Positions 33,614 to 42,685 are shown, numbered from the stretch's first letter. The stretch: 64,000 bases of DNA from DSXH01 sp964532065 (GCA_964532065.1 CAZHHG010000001.1:1-64000), one strand, 5' to 3'. The notes: generated from the letters alone by a model not told the origin. Program-made: numbers and translations.

Positions 33614-34702
33614 ATGTTTAAAAAAATAATCATACCACCGCTTTTTATTCTCTTCGTTCTGCACTCATTACTTATTGCTCAATATTCCGTTTCTACATTT
33701 GCCGGTTCAGATTCCGGATTTGTTAACGGAACTATAACCGGATCTAAGTTCAACGGTTCATTCGGAATTTGTATTGACAAGGAAGGAAATATCTACATAG
33801 CAGATTCAGGCAATAATAGTATCAGGAAAATCAGTATTGAGGGAATAGTATCCACATTCGCCGGAACCGGTGAAGCCGGAAATAATGACGGCGACTGCCT
33901 CTCTGCAAACTTCAATTCCCCGACAGGAATCTGCACTGATAATAACGGAAATTTTTATGTTGCCGACTTTCTTAATCATACAATCCGCAAGATAGACAGC
34001 GCGGGAATTGTAACGACTATAGCCGGTTCCGGTCAGCCCGGATTTGCTGATGGAATTGCAGGCAGTGCGCAATTCAACTTTCCGCGGGGAATCGCTATTG
34101 ACGGTTACGGAAATTTATTTGTGGGAGACAGCTGGAATCACCGAATAAGAAAAATTACTCCTGATGGTAATGTAATCACGTATGCCGGCAGCAGTGACGA
34201 GATTGGTCCCGATAGCAAAGGAAGCTTTGTAGACGGTCCATCTGATAAAGCCCGGTTTTTTACGCCTTGCGGAGTTGCATGCGACCTTTACGGAAACGTT
34301 TATGTGGCCGATGCGTTGAATCATAGAATCAGGAAGATCGATAACTTCCGGAATGTTACTACTGTTGCCGGGTCAGGAAAATCCGGATGGAGTAACGGCG
34401 GATTCGCGGATGGTGATTATAAATCTTCAATTTTGAATACACCTACAGAGATTGCGGTATCGTTTGATGAAGAGATCTATTTCAGCGATACATTCGGCAA
34501 TAGAGTTAGAAAAATAAGTCTTGATGGAAACATTACAACAGTTGCAGGAGACGGCACGCCGGGATTTGTTGAAGGGAACGGATTATCGGCTGAATTCAAT
34601 TATCCGCGCGGAATAGTTCTGGATAATGCAGAGAATAAAATTTATGTAATCGATTCAAAGAATTTTAGAGTAAGAGTAATAACCTCTGATCAAAAAGATT
34701 AA
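33614..34702 (+). CDS. Secreted NHL-repeat six-bladed beta-propeller protein
   Basis: A 362-residue protein with a signal peptide (KKIIIPPLFILFVLHSLLIAQ). Six NHL repeats follow, each of the form P-x-G-I-x-x-D-x-x-G-N-x-Y-V-A-D-x-x-N-H-x-I-R-K-I; for example PTGICTDNNGNFYVADFLN and PRGIAIDGYGNLFVGDSWN. Between blades are AGSG-type connectors such as TIAGSGQPGFADGI. The fold is a closed propeller that usually binds proteins or glycans, sometimes with lyase activity, and no function can be assigned. It follows the nucleotidase gene after 64 bp and has AGGA before the ATG. Confidence 0.88.
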   Translation: MFKKIIIPPLFILFVLHSLLIAQYSVSTFAGSDSGFVNGTITGSKFNGSFGICIDKEGNIYIADSGNNSIRKISIEGIVSTFAGTGEAGNNDGDCLSANFNSPTGICTDNNGNFYVADFLNHTIRKIDSAGIVTTIAGSGQPGFADGIAGSAQFNFPRGIAIDGYGNLFVGDSWNHRIRKITPDGNVITYAGSSDEIGPDSKGSFVDGPSDKARFFTPCGVACDLYGNVYVADALNHRIRKIDNFRNVTTVAGSGKSGWSNGGFADGDYKSSILNTPTEIAVSFDEEIYFSDTFGNRVRKISLDGNITTVAGDGTPGFVEGNGLSAEFNYPRGIVLDNAENKIYVIDSKNFRVRVITSDQKD

Positions 34703-34789
34703 CACGCGGTGACCGCAGAGTAAAACGCAGAGTTCGCGATGTAATATAAATAGATGCTCTATTAGGTATAACGTAAACAGATTAATTGA
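34703..34789. other. Intergenic stretch with degenerate CGCAGAG-type direct repeats
   Basis: Between the converging NHL and threonine synthase genes the sequence begins CGCGGTGACCGCAGAG, then AAAACGCAGAGTTCGCGATG. The units (CGCGGTGAC, CGCAGAGTA, CGCAGAGTT, CGCGATG) suggest decayed copies of a short CGCAGAG-like repeat. No convincing terminator hairpin was seen here. Confidence 0.3.
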
Positions 34790-35956
34790 TTATTTATAAA
34801 GATGCATGTATTTATGTCCGCTTCCTGTATTAAAGAGAATTACTGTCTCGCCGTCTTTGATCCAGTTTTTTGATTTCAGTTTTTTTAATGCAGCCAGCGT
34901 TGCGCCTCCTTCGGGAGAGGCAAAGATCCCGGTAGTTCTACCAATCTGTTTTGCAGAGTCGACAAGTTCTTCATCGGTAACAGATACTGCAGTTCCGTTA
35001 CTCTCTCTTATTGCTCTAAGAATCAGAAAGTCCCCGATAGCGGCTGGTACACGTAATCCGTCGGCAATTGTTTTCGCGCCGTTCCACATTTCGGCAAACT
35101 CCCTCCCTTCTTCAAAAGCTTTAACCATCGGCGCGCATCCGGTTGATTGAACAGAGACCATACGCGGCCTTTTAGAATCGATCCATCCAAGTTTTTCCAT
35201 CTCGTCAAATGCTTTCCACATCCCTACTAGTCCCGTTCCTCCTCCTGTCGGGTAGATTATAACATCCGGAAGATTCCAGTTCAGCTGCTCGGCAATCTCA
35301 TATCCCATTGTTTTCTTCCCTTCAATTCTGAAAGGTTCTTTTAGAGTAGATACATCGAATCGGCCGAATTCTTTAACGCCTTCGGCGGCAAGTTTACCGC
35401 AATCGGTAATCAAACCGTCGACAAGAGTTACTTCCGCACCAAGCGTTTTACATTCAGAAATAAACGGCTGGGGAACATCTTTTGGCATAAAGACATACGA
35501 TTTCATTCCGGCAAGAGCCGCATATGCGCTCATCGCGCCCGCAGCATTTCCCGCCGACGGTATAGATACTTCCCCGATGCCAAGTTCATATGATTTAGAA
35601 ATCGCGACACATAATCCTCTAGCTTTGAACGATGTAGTCGGATTTAATCCTTCATCTTTTATATAAAGATTTTTTATTCCTGTCTCTTTACCAAGTGTTG
35701 AGGATTTAATCAGAGGAGTGAATCCTTCGCCCAAAGAGAGTTTAAACCTGTTATCTTCAAGAGGCAGCATTTCGGAATATCGCCAGAGAGTTTTTTCTCT
35801 CTCTTTTAATATTTCTTTTCTAAATACTTTTCGTGCTGAATCAACATCGTATCTTGCAAGCAGAGGTTTGCCACAATCGGGGCATAAATTCCAGATTCTG
35901 TTTTTATCATAAGTTTTTTTGCAATATCCGCATTCAAGATGAGAATAGTAATTCAT
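34790..35956 (-). CDS. thrC: Threonine synthase (PLP-dependent, zinc-ribbon type)
   Basis: Converts O-phosphohomoserine to threonine. Counting from the chosen start, an N-terminal zinc-ribbon-like region carries CGYC and CPDC. The PLP lysine is Lys111 in NPTTSFKARGL. SIPSAGNAAGAMSAYAA, YPTGGGTGLVGMW and FASPEGGATLAALKKL are the phosphate-binding and PLP pocket elements. The start at 35956 is preferred over upstream ATGs at 35977 and 36028 because GTGGGGA lies just before it and the family's MxxxSxLxC start fits. No other threonine genes are adjacent. The related cysteate/homologue enzymes have the same fold, so confidence is below certainty. Confidence 0.88.
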   Translation of the reverse strand: MNYYSHLECGYCKKTYDKNRIWNLCPDCGKPLLARYDVDSARKVFRKEILKEREKTLWRYSEMLPLEDNRFKLSLGEGFTPLIKSSTLGKETGIKNLYIKDEGLNPTTSFKARGLCVAISKSYELGIGEVSIPSAGNAAGAMSAYAALAGMKSYVFMPKDVPQPFISECKTLGAEVTLVDGLITDCGKLAAEGVKEFGRFDVSTLKEPFRIEGKKTMGYEIAEQLNWNLPDVIIYPTGGGTGLVGMWKAFDEMEKLGWIDSKRPRMVSVQSTGCAPMVKAFEEGREFAEMWNGAKTIADGLRVPAAIGDFLILRAIRESNGTAVSVTDEELVDSAKQIGRTTGIFASPEGGATLAALKKLKSKNWIKDGETVILFNTGSGHKYMHLYK

Positions 35957-36077
35957 GATATTCCCCACATTATTCATTTGGAAAATACTCAAATCATTTG
36001 AAAATTCTAAGAATTCCACATTTATCATCCAGGCGGGAGTTTAATAAAAAGGTACCGGATTTTTCTCCTCTAACTAC

Positions 36078-36103
36078 GAAACCTTTCGTATAACCGGGCG
36101 TCT
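36078..36103 (+). promoter_or_regulatory. ECF-sigma-like promoter upstream of the BlaI/BlaR1-type pair
   Basis: AACC within GAAACCTTT (about 36079-36082) is followed 15 bases later by CGTC in GGGCGTCTGAAT (to about 36102). This is the same -35/-10 arrangement as at 15620 and close to the one at 27558. The BlaI-like ATG is at 36130. It suggests control by an ECF sigma, possibly one from this window, but that link is an inference. Confidence 0.5.
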
Positions 36104-36129
36104 GAATATTCAAAGATCCGGAGTTTATT

Positions 36130-36519
36130 ATGACAAAGAAGCAGACGCCAAAGCCGACCGACTCTGAGCTTGAGATTCTTCAGATACTATGGAGAAACGG
36201 ACCTTCTACTGTAAAGATGGTAAATGAAAATTTAAGTCAGAAAAAAGATGTAGGATACACAACAACACTCAAGCTGATGCAGATCATGTTCGACAAAGGT
36301 CTGGTTAGAAGGAATGAGGAGGAACGAAGTCATATCTATTCAGCTGCACTGGAGGAGAATCAGATTCAGACGGCATTGATAGAAAAACTTCTTGAAACGG
36401 CCTTCAGCGGATCGGCGGCCAAGCTTGTAATGCAGGCTCTCGGTAACAGCAAGCCTTCAAAAGATGAACTGGATAAAATAAGAGAACTGATTAATAACAT
36501 TGATCGGGGGGATCAATGA
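36130..36519 (+). CDS. BlaI/MecI/CopY family transcriptional repressor
   Basis: A 129-residue winged-helix repressor. The N-terminal ELEILQILWRNGPSTVKMVNENL and VGYTTTLKLMQIMFDKGLVRR correspond to the DNA-binding helices and wing of BlaI/MecI. The C-terminal helical half gives dimerisation and, in relatives, contains the cleavage site for the partner peptidase. It is followed, with a 4-bp ATGA overlap, by a BlaR1-like peptidase gene, the standard operon. GGAG lies in front of the ATG. Its targets, beyond its own operon, are unknown, and no beta-lactamase gene is nearby. Confidence 0.93.
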   Translation: MTKKQTPKPTDSELEILQILWRNGPSTVKMVNENLSQKKDVGYTTTLKLMQIMFDKGLVRRNEEERSHIYSAALEENQIQTALIEKLLETAFSGSAAKLVMQALGNSKPSKDELDKIRELINNIDRGDQ

Positions 36520-38540
36520 ACTTTATTTACAATCTAATGCCGGATAATTTTGTTGACGCCGTCGGATTAACAATTTTTCACTCGATCTGGCAGGGACTCA
36601 TTATTTCTCTCGCGCTTGGAATTGCAATTTCCATTCTTCAAAAAAAGAACTCGAGGCTGCTCTACAAAATTTCTGTCGCGGCTCTTTTGTTCTTCGTTGT
36701 CTGTTCGGTGGCTACATTCTCAGAAGTGTATTCAACCGATAAGAATCCGGGTCCGGGTATTAAATCAGAAGAAACGAGAGTACAGCTCCTTGGCTTAATC
36801 GAATTAGAAACGGAAGAAGAAACAGGGGAATCTTTCTTCGCCTCGAATATCTATAATGACTTAAAATCTATCTTTGACTTTTACAAAACAGAAATATTTT
36901 TCATCTGGATAGCGGGGCTATTAATTTTTTCATTCCGGTTTGCCGGGGGCGTAATATATGTACAGAGATTACGCAGATCGGGGATTAGCCGTTTACCGGA
37001 TTCCTGGGATCAGACAATCAAATCACTTGCCGGCCGCGCAAAAATAAACCGGCCCGTCCCGGTAATGGAATCGGTTCTGGTTAATGTTCCTGTTGCAATC
37101 GGGTATTTAAAACCATTGATACTGTTGCCCGTAGGAATTCTGACTGGTATCCCACAAAATCAGGTAGAAGCAATAATTGCTCACGAGTTAGCACATATAA
37201 AGCGTTACGACTTTCCGGTAAATCTTTTTCAGAGCATGGCAGAAGCAATATTCTTTTACCACCCTGCTGTCTGGTGGATCTCATCAATAATACGCCGGGA
37301 GCGGGAAAACTGCTGTGACGATATCGCATTACAATTATGCGGCGATCCGGTTATCTATTCAAATGCATTACTTAATATTCAGGAGTTTCGCGGCAGCAGG
37401 TCTACTCTCGTGCTTGCCGCTAATGGAAATCAACTTTACAGGAGGATAAAAAGAATGAACGGAAAAAATAACAACCGTCTCTCCTACGGGATTAAATTCG
37501 CCGCCTTCGCTGCTCTTATAATTCTTCTGGCGGTAGCTTCATTATACTCAGGCAGTTCACTTGCGAACATGAAAGGAAAAACCAACTACGCATCCTTCTT
37601 CAATAATCCGATAGAACTGAAAATTGGAAATGATTCGTATACCGGAACTGACTCTAATCTTTTTGCAACACCGGATACAAGCGGATTAAAAAAAGGAAAG
37701 CGGACTTTAAGCTTTACCGAAAAGGAAAATGGCGAGAGGATCCGTTACAAAGCCAGATTGAAGGATGGAAAACTGATCAGCCTTTCAATTAACGGCGACA
37801 AAGTACCGGATAACGAATTGAACAGGTACGAATCCAAAATTCAGAAAAAATTCGACGAATACGAGTCGGAATTGCAGGAATATAAAAAGCATAAAGAAGA
37901 ATACATGAAGATTGCTCAGGATTATAAAGTAAAAATGAAAGAGCTGCGCGATAAAATGAAGAACCTGCACAGGGATAATCATGACTTTGATTTCGATTTC
38001 GATATACCGCAACCGGATTTATCCGAACTTCGCGAAGCGATGAAAGACCTAAGGAACGAATTGAAGGAAGGATTTACAGACCACTCCTTTGTTGTTCCAC
38101 CGATACACATTCCCAAAATTGAAATCCCGCCGATTCATATTCCTCCGGTTCCTCCAATAGATTTTAACGATGAGGAATGGGATCAGTGGAAAGATGACCT
38201 AAAGAATAATATGGAAGAGTTAAACGAAAAAATGAAAGAACATAAGTGGAATATGGAGGAGTTTAATGAGAATATGAAAGGTTTCAATGAAAAGATGAAA
38301 GAGTTCGGTGTTGAAATGAAAAAATTCGGAGCTTTTATAAAAGAAATGAAAACAGAACTTGTTCAAGATGGAATTATCGGTATCGATGACGATATAGACG
38401 AGCTGGTTCTCTCAGAGGATAAGATGGAAGTGAACGGTAAGAGCATATCCAATGAGTTACACAGAAAATACAAAGATCTTTATGAAAAACACACCGGAAA
38501 GAAAATAGAAGGGAAAAATAAAATCAGAATTAATGACTGA
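36516..38540 (+). CDS. BlaR1-type M56 membrane metallopeptidase with unusual C-terminal sensor region
   Basis: A 674-residue protein. Membrane helices lie near 17-41, 50-68, 127-149 and 325-347. The zinc peptidase motif is AHELAHIKRYD (HExxH with His223, Glu224, His227), in the cytosolic loop as in BlaR1. Instead of a penicillin-binding sensor domain, residues about 360-674 are hydrophilic: a coiled-coil/charged part, an acidic DFDFDFD stretch, a proline-isoleucine-rich HIPKIEIPPIHIPPVPP stretch and long Glu/Met/Lys helices. The ligand is unknown. It is translationally coupled to the BlaI-like gene and should cleave it on activation. Confidence 0.85.
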   Translation: MNFIYNLMPDNFVDAVGLTIFHSIWQGLIISLALGIAISILQKKNSRLLYKISVAALLFFVVCSVATFSEVYSTDKNPGPGIKSEETRVQLLGLIELETEEETGESFFASNIYNDLKSIFDFYKTEIFFIWIAGLLIFSFRFAGGVIYVQRLRRSGISRLPDSWDQTIKSLAGRAKINRPVPVMESVLVNVPVAIGYLKPLILLPVGILTGIPQNQVEAIIAHELAHIKRYDFPVNLFQSMAEAIFFYHPAVWWISSIIRRERENCCDDIALQLCGDPVIYSNALLNIQEFRGSRSTLVLAANGNQLYRRIKRMNGKNNNRLSYGIKFAAFAALIILLAVASLYSGSSLANMKGKTNYASFFNNPIELKIGNDSYTGTDSNLFATPDTSGLKKGKRTLSFTEKENGERIRYKARLKDGKLISLSINGDKVPDNELNRYESKIQKKFDEYESELQEYKKHKEEYMKIAQDYKVKMKELRDKMKNLHRDNHDFDFDFDIPQPDLSELREAMKDLRNELKEGFTDHSFVVPPIHIPKIEIPPIHIPPVPPIDFNDEEWDQWKDDLKNNMEELNEKMKEHKWNMEEFNENMKGFNEKMKEFGVEMKKFGAFIKEMKTELVQDGIIGIDDDIDELVLSEDKMEVNGKSISNELHRKYKDLYEKHTGKKIEGKNKIRIND

Positions 38541-38553
38541 GTAAAAAAAATTG

Positions 38554-38592
38554 AAGCGTCAGTCAGGGCATAACCGCCGTAGACTGACGCTT
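38554..38592. terminator. Hairpin terminator between converging BlaR1-type gene and ruvA
   Basis: An 11-bp perfect stem AAGCGTCAGTC/GACTGACGCTT encloses a 17-base loop. TTTCTCT follows on the + side and a run of eight T follows on the minus side (the AAAAAAAA at 38543-38550). It probably serves both converging transcripts. Confidence 0.7.
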
Positions 38593-38595
38593 TCT

Positions 38596-39183
38596 CTAAT
38601 TATTCAGAATTGCCAGCGATTCTTTAACGAGATCCTCAATTGATATATTTGGATTCCTATCAGTAACAGCACGCACCGCACGATCCGCGACTTTCTGATT
38701 GTAGCCGAGATTAACAAGTGCAGCAATCGCGTCTCCCCGAACACTTGAAACACCGCTCAACGAGTCACCTGAACTCTCGGCAAGAGATTCAACTTTATCC
38801 CGCAATTCGATCATCATCCTTTCGGCGGTTTTCCTTCCTATTCCCGGTACCGAAATTATCCGCGATATGTTGCCGGTCTTAAGAGCTTCCTTGAGATCTT
38901 CAATCTGAATTCCGGATAATATGCTCTGAGCAGTCTTAGGTCCAATTCCGTTAACAGCGATCAGGAGCTCGAACATCTCCTTTTCGGCAATAGAATAAAA
39001 TCCGTACAGATCAAGTGCGTCCTCTTTTACGCTTAAGTAAGTGTAGAGAGAAACTTCTTCCCTGTCTGCAATTTTTTCGAAAGTATTGATCGAAATATTT
39101 ACCAGATAACCGACCCCCGCGACATCAATTATCAACTTGGTAGGTTTTTTCAGAATTATTTTACCGCTCAGATATCCGATCAT
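38596..39183 (-). CDS. ruvA: Holliday junction branch-migration protein RuvA
   Basis: RuvA binds Holliday junctions and loads the RuvB motor. The 195-residue protein has the N-terminal OB domain (MIGYLSGKIILKKPTKLIIDVAGVGYLV), the two helix-hairpin-helix motifs (LLIAVNGIGPKTAQSIL and IISVPGIGRKTAERM), and the C-terminal RuvB-interacting helices (AIAALVNLGYNQKVADRAV). Length matches the family. It is transcribed with ruvC, 17 bp upstream, and yebC. ruvB is not in this window. Confidence 0.97.
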   Translation of the reverse strand: MIGYLSGKIILKKPTKLIIDVAGVGYLVNISINTFEKIADREEVSLYTYLSVKEDALDLYGFYSIAEKEMFELLIAVNGIGPKTAQSILSGIQIEDLKEALKTGNISRIISVPGIGRKTAERMMIELRDKVESLAESSGDSLSGVSSVRGDAIAALVNLGYNQKVADRAVRAVTDRNPNISIEDLVKESLAILNN

Positions 39184-39200
39184 ATCTTAATTCCTTTTCG

Positions 39201-39737
39201 TTAACCGATTACTCTATCCGGATTAGAGCTTACATACTCTTTCCAGTTTCTGCTTTTCCTGTTTGGAGAAGTAACTTTGAATGCGTGGCAAACTGCAACC
39301 GCGAGCGCATCGCTCTCATCAAATTTAACTTTTATCTTACGAATAACCAGCAGTTTTCTTATCATATACTGCACCTGTTCTTTGGAGGCAGCGCCATTGC
39401 CTACAACGGCTTTCTTAATTTCTCTCGGCGAATATTCTTTTATCTCAAGATTATTATTAATTGCGGCAAGAAGCGAGACGCCCCTCGCATATCCTATCTT
39501 TAGCGCCGATTGAACATTCTTACCGTAGAAGGAGGTTTCCAGAGAAAATTCCTGAGGATTAAATTTCTTGATTAGCTGGTCAAGTTCATTATAAATCAAC
39601 TGAAGGCGGGGGGCAAATTCTTTAGTTGCCGGAATTTTAATTATTCCGGAAGCAACATGTGCGAGTTCGTTCCCTTGAAAATCAACAATACCATAGCCAG
39701 TAAAAAGTGTTCCGGGGTCAACACCTAGTATTCTCAT
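39201..39737 (-). CDS. ruvC: Crossover junction endodeoxyribonuclease RuvC
   Basis: Resolves Holliday junctions by paired nicks. The RNase H-like fold has the catalytic acidic residues Asp7 (RILGVDPGT), Glu67 (FSLETSF), Asp140 and Asp143 (KFDESDAL). The chosen start MRILGVDPG at 39737 gives 178 residues; the open frame extends 54 bases upstream but those residues are not conserved. It starts 6 bp after the yebC stop, and the genes form a repair operon. Confidence 0.96.
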   Translation of the reverse strand: MRILGVDPGTLFTGYGIVDFQGNELAHVASGIIKIPATKEFAPRLQLIYNELDQLIKKFNPQEFSLETSFYGKNVQSALKIGYARGVSLLAAINNNLEIKEYSPREIKKAVVGNGAASKEQVQYMIRKLLVIRKIKVKFDESDALAVAVCHAFKVTSPNRKSRNWKEYVSSNPDRVIG

Positions 39738-39742
39738 AACGG

Positions 39743-40468
39743 TCAGTCGGTAAAATCCGCATTCGTAAAAACATTCTGAACATCGTCGCATTCTTCAAGG
39801 GAGTCCATCAATTTCATCATCTTTTCAGCCGTATCGCCTGAAAGAGGTAAGTGATTCTTAGCGACCCACTGCAGTGATGCGTTTTCAACGCCAAATTTTT
39901 TATCAATCAGCATTTTTCTAACCGGCTCAAAATATTCGAGCGAAGTTGTTACAACAAAGAATTCCTCTTCCATCTGAAGGTCCTCCGCGCCGGCTTCAAG
40001 AACAATCTCCATCATTTCATCTTCTGACTTTCCCTCTCTTCCCACAGTAATAACGCCCTTATGTTCAAACATCCAGGCAACAGATCCGGTTTCGCCCATA
40101 TTTCCGTTTCCTTTACTGAAGATATGCCGTATCTCCGCGACGGTCCGGTTTTTATTGTCTGTAGCAACTTCAACAAGTAATGCTGCGCCGCCCGGTCCGT
40201 ATCCTTCATAAGTAAGTTCGCTAATCTGGGATCCTTCAAGTTCGCCTGTAGCTTTTTTAATTGCACGATCAATATTATCGGCAGGCATATTAGCCGCTTT
40301 GGCATTATCAATAGCCAGACGCAGACGCGGGTTTCCATCGGGATCTCCCCCGCCCTGCCGGGCAGCGATTGTAATTTCTCTGATAAGCCGTGTAAAAATT
40401 TTACCGCGCTTAGCGTCGAGTGCTCCTTTTTTACGCCTTATGGTTGCCCACTTTGAATGTCCGGACAT
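39743..40468 (-). CDS. yebC: YebC/PmpR family regulatory or translation-assisting protein
   Basis: A 241-residue protein with the family start MSGHSKWATIRRKKGALDAKRGK and the blocks REITIAARQGGGDPDGNPRLRLAIDNAKAANMP and YEGYGPGGAALLVE, all typical of YebC/PmpR. Members bind DNA or, as recently shown for some, help ribosomes through difficult proline-containing motifs; the role here is unknown. It is usually found next to ruvC, as it is here. CCGGGAG precedes the ATG. Confidence 0.95.
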   Translation of the reverse strand: MSGHSKWATIRRKKGALDAKRGKIFTRLIREITIAARQGGGDPDGNPRLRLAIDNAKAANMPADNIDRAIKKATGELEGSQISELTYEGYGPGGAALLVEVATDNKNRTVAEIRHIFSKGNGNMGETGSVAWMFEHKGVITVGREGKSEDEMMEIVLEAGAEDLQMEEEFFVVTTSLEYFEPVRKMLIDKKFGVENASLQWVAKNHLPLSGDTAEKMMKLMDSLEECDDVQNVFTNADFTD

Positions 40469-40490
40469 AAATTAACTCCCGGTTAATTTT

Positions 40491-42206
40491 CTATATTTCT
40501 TTTACCTGAAGATCCTTGAGTCGGATCTGAGGATATGATTTTCCATCCTTAGTGGTTGATTCAATAGTGTATACAATATCAACCAAATTTTTTTCTTTAT
40601 CAATACGGCTTGCGAAACCGCCGAGATTGAATCCGATAGCATCAAAGACTTTATCATTACCATTCTGCTTGAAACATGTGACAAGATGGTTGGAGCCAAC
40701 AATTCTCGGAGGATAAATAAGAGATACATTTTCGCTTACGAATACAGGCCTTAGATTACCCGGTCCGAATGGAGCAAACTGATCCAGAATGCGTAAAAAT
40801 TTCGGGGATATTTCTGAGAATGCCAGCTTCGCATCTATCTGAATCTCGGGGAGAATATCGCTTTCCCTCATATTAGTTCTCAAAATGGAATTAAATCGTT
40901 TTCTAAACTCATCAATTTTCTCTATCTCAACCGCCAGGCCTGCAGCTGCCTCATGACCGCCGAATTGTAAGAGAAGATCCTCGCATCCCTGCAATGCTTC
41001 ATAGATATTAAAACCGGGTATACTCCTTGCGGATCCCTTTGCAACTCCGTCGATAGTTGTCAGCATAACAGACGGTTTATGAAACTTTTCTACGAGTCGC
41101 GACGCAACAATTCCGATAACGCCCGGATGCCAGTCGTTATCGTGAAGAACAATTCCCAGGTCGGATTCCAGATTCACGGAAGTTTCAACAATGTCGATTG
41201 CGTGTGAAAATGTAGCCTCATCAATAGTACGTCGTTTTGTATTTTCATCTTCGAGAACCTGCGCAAGCTCAACGGCTTTTTTCGGATCGCCGGTTGTAAA
41301 AAGTTCTACCGCCCTGTTTGCATCGCCCAGTCTTCCCACAGCATTAACTCTTGGTGCTATTGTAAATACTATTTGCCCCGCGGTAAGATTACCCGGTTCC
41401 ATTCTTGCGCTTTTAATTAAAGCGGCAATACCGGGTCGTGGATTTGCGTTTATTAAATCGAGCCCTTCTTTTACGAGCACTCTGTTCTCATCAACAAGAG
41501 GTACAATATCAGCTGCGCCAGCCAAAGCTACAAGGTCGAGGTATTTTAGAGCCATGTCCTTCTTGCCGATCCTGTCGCCTACGGCCGAAGCTAATTTAAA
41601 TGCAACACCGGCACCCGAAAGATGTTTGAACGGGTAATTACATCCCGGTTTAATAGGATCAAGAATTGCATAAGCTCTAGGGAGTTCTTCTTTTGGCTGA
41701 TGATGATCGCATACTATAACATCAATGCCGAGTGAATTTGCGTGGTCGATTTCTTCCACCGCCGTTATTCCGCAATCAACAGAAATTATTAGATCCGTCT
41801 TCTGCTCTTTGATATAATCGATGCTCTGAATCGACATTCCGTATCCTTCGGTAAGACGGTTCGGAATATATGTTTCAACATTAGCGCCGAGTTCTTTCAG
41901 GAAAAGATACATTAACGCGGCAGAACAGGTTCCGTCTACGTCATAGTCGCCGTAGACATAGATTTTTTCATTATTGGTTAGAGCATTGATAACTCGTATA
42001 GATGCTTCCTGCATTCCGTTCATAAGGAAGGGATCGTGAATTGTAGTAAGCGACGGGCGGAAAAAATTCTTTGCTTCAAAGAAATTTGTAATATTCCTTT
42101 GTATCAGGATTGAAGCAAGAGCATGGGAAATATTTAAGCTGTCGGATAATGCAAGAATCGATTTTTCATCCGGAGCTTCTTTCAACTTCCATCGGGTTTT
42201 TGCCAT
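40491..42206 (-). CDS. recJ: Single-stranded-DNA-specific exonuclease RecJ
   Basis: A 571-residue 5'-3' ssDNA exonuclease of the DHH superfamily. Catalytic motifs include GDYDVDGTC (Asp87, Asp89, Asp91), ISVDCGIT and VCDHHQP (Asp167, His168, His169). The DHHA1 part contains GGHEAAAGLAVE, and a C-terminal OB-like region follows (FAPFGPGNLRPVFVSENV). It lies 22 bp upstream of yebC and starts only 12 bases after the end of the RNase P RNA helix P1, with no ribosome binding site evident. Confidence 0.96.
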   Translation of the reverse strand: MAKTRWKLKEAPDEKSILALSDSLNISHALASILIQRNITNFFEAKNFFRPSLTTIHDPFLMNGMQEASIRVINALTNNEKIYVYGDYDVDGTCSAALMYLFLKELGANVETYIPNRLTEGYGMSIQSIDYIKEQKTDLIISVDCGITAVEEIDHANSLGIDVIVCDHHQPKEELPRAYAILDPIKPGCNYPFKHLSGAGVAFKLASAVGDRIGKKDMALKYLDLVALAGAADIVPLVDENRVLVKEGLDLINANPRPGIAALIKSARMEPGNLTAGQIVFTIAPRVNAVGRLGDANRAVELFTTGDPKKAVELAQVLEDENTKRRTIDEATFSHAIDIVETSVNLESDLGIVLHDNDWHPGVIGIVASRLVEKFHKPSVMLTTIDGVAKGSARSIPGFNIYEALQGCEDLLLQFGGHEAAAGLAVEIEKIDEFRKRFNSILRTNMRESDILPEIQIDAKLAFSEISPKFLRILDQFAPFGPGNLRPVFVSENVSLIYPPRIVGSNHLVTCFKQNGNDKVFDAIGFNLGGFASRIDKEKNLVDIVYTIESTTKDGKSYPQIRLKDLQVKEI

Positions 42207-42218
42207 ATTTCAATTTAT

Positions 42219-42685
42219 AGAAGAACACCGATGATGATTCAGCGTCTGTAAGCCGAATTCTGTTCCCCGGTAAAACCGGGGCGGCAGTTATTTATCTAGC
42301 CACGGCATTACTGCCGTAATCCAGCGGTCCACCCGAAGGTAAATCTGTTTTGCAACAGAATTTCAAGGCGAACAACCCTGCCCCGATAGAATGATCATAA
42401 GACCCATCAGATCGGGGTACCTTCTGCTTGACCTTGCACCAGGTGGGGTTTGCCCTGCAACGATGTTGCCATCGAAGCGGTGAGCTCTTACCTCGCCTTT
42501 TCACCCTTACCCCTTGCTTTTAGCTCGGGGCGGTATGTTCTCTGTGGCACTTTCCGTGACTCAAGACTTGCGTACTTGAGCCCCCGGGAGTTACCCGGCA
42601 CCTCGTTCTGCGGAGTTCGGACTTTCCTTCCTCCCGTCTAAAACGGGAGGGCAACTGCCCAACGCGAATCATCAACTGTTCTTCT
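42219..42685 (-). ncRNA. rnpB: RNase P RNA (bacterial class A)
   Basis: The minus strand contains the conserved core: GAGGAAGGAAAGTCCGGACT near the 5' end, then GTGCCACAGAGAACATACCG, AAGGGTGAAAAGGCGAGGTA (with a CGAGGTAAGAGC tail), GCAGGGCAAACCCCACCTGG, and near the 3' end ACAGAATTCGGCTTACAG. The ends pair to form helix P1: AGAAGAAC (42685-42678) with GTTCTTCT (42226-42219), plus GATGATTC with GAATCATC inside. The mature ends are approximate. It is the catalytic RNA that trims tRNA 5' leaders. The unrelated open frames on both strands here are shadows of the RNA gene. Confidence 0.95.

Noticed and set aside
42292..42641. Open frames of 60-70 codons on both strands between recJ and the aspartase gene
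   Set aside because: They lie within the RNase P RNA, whose conserved core explains the sequence.
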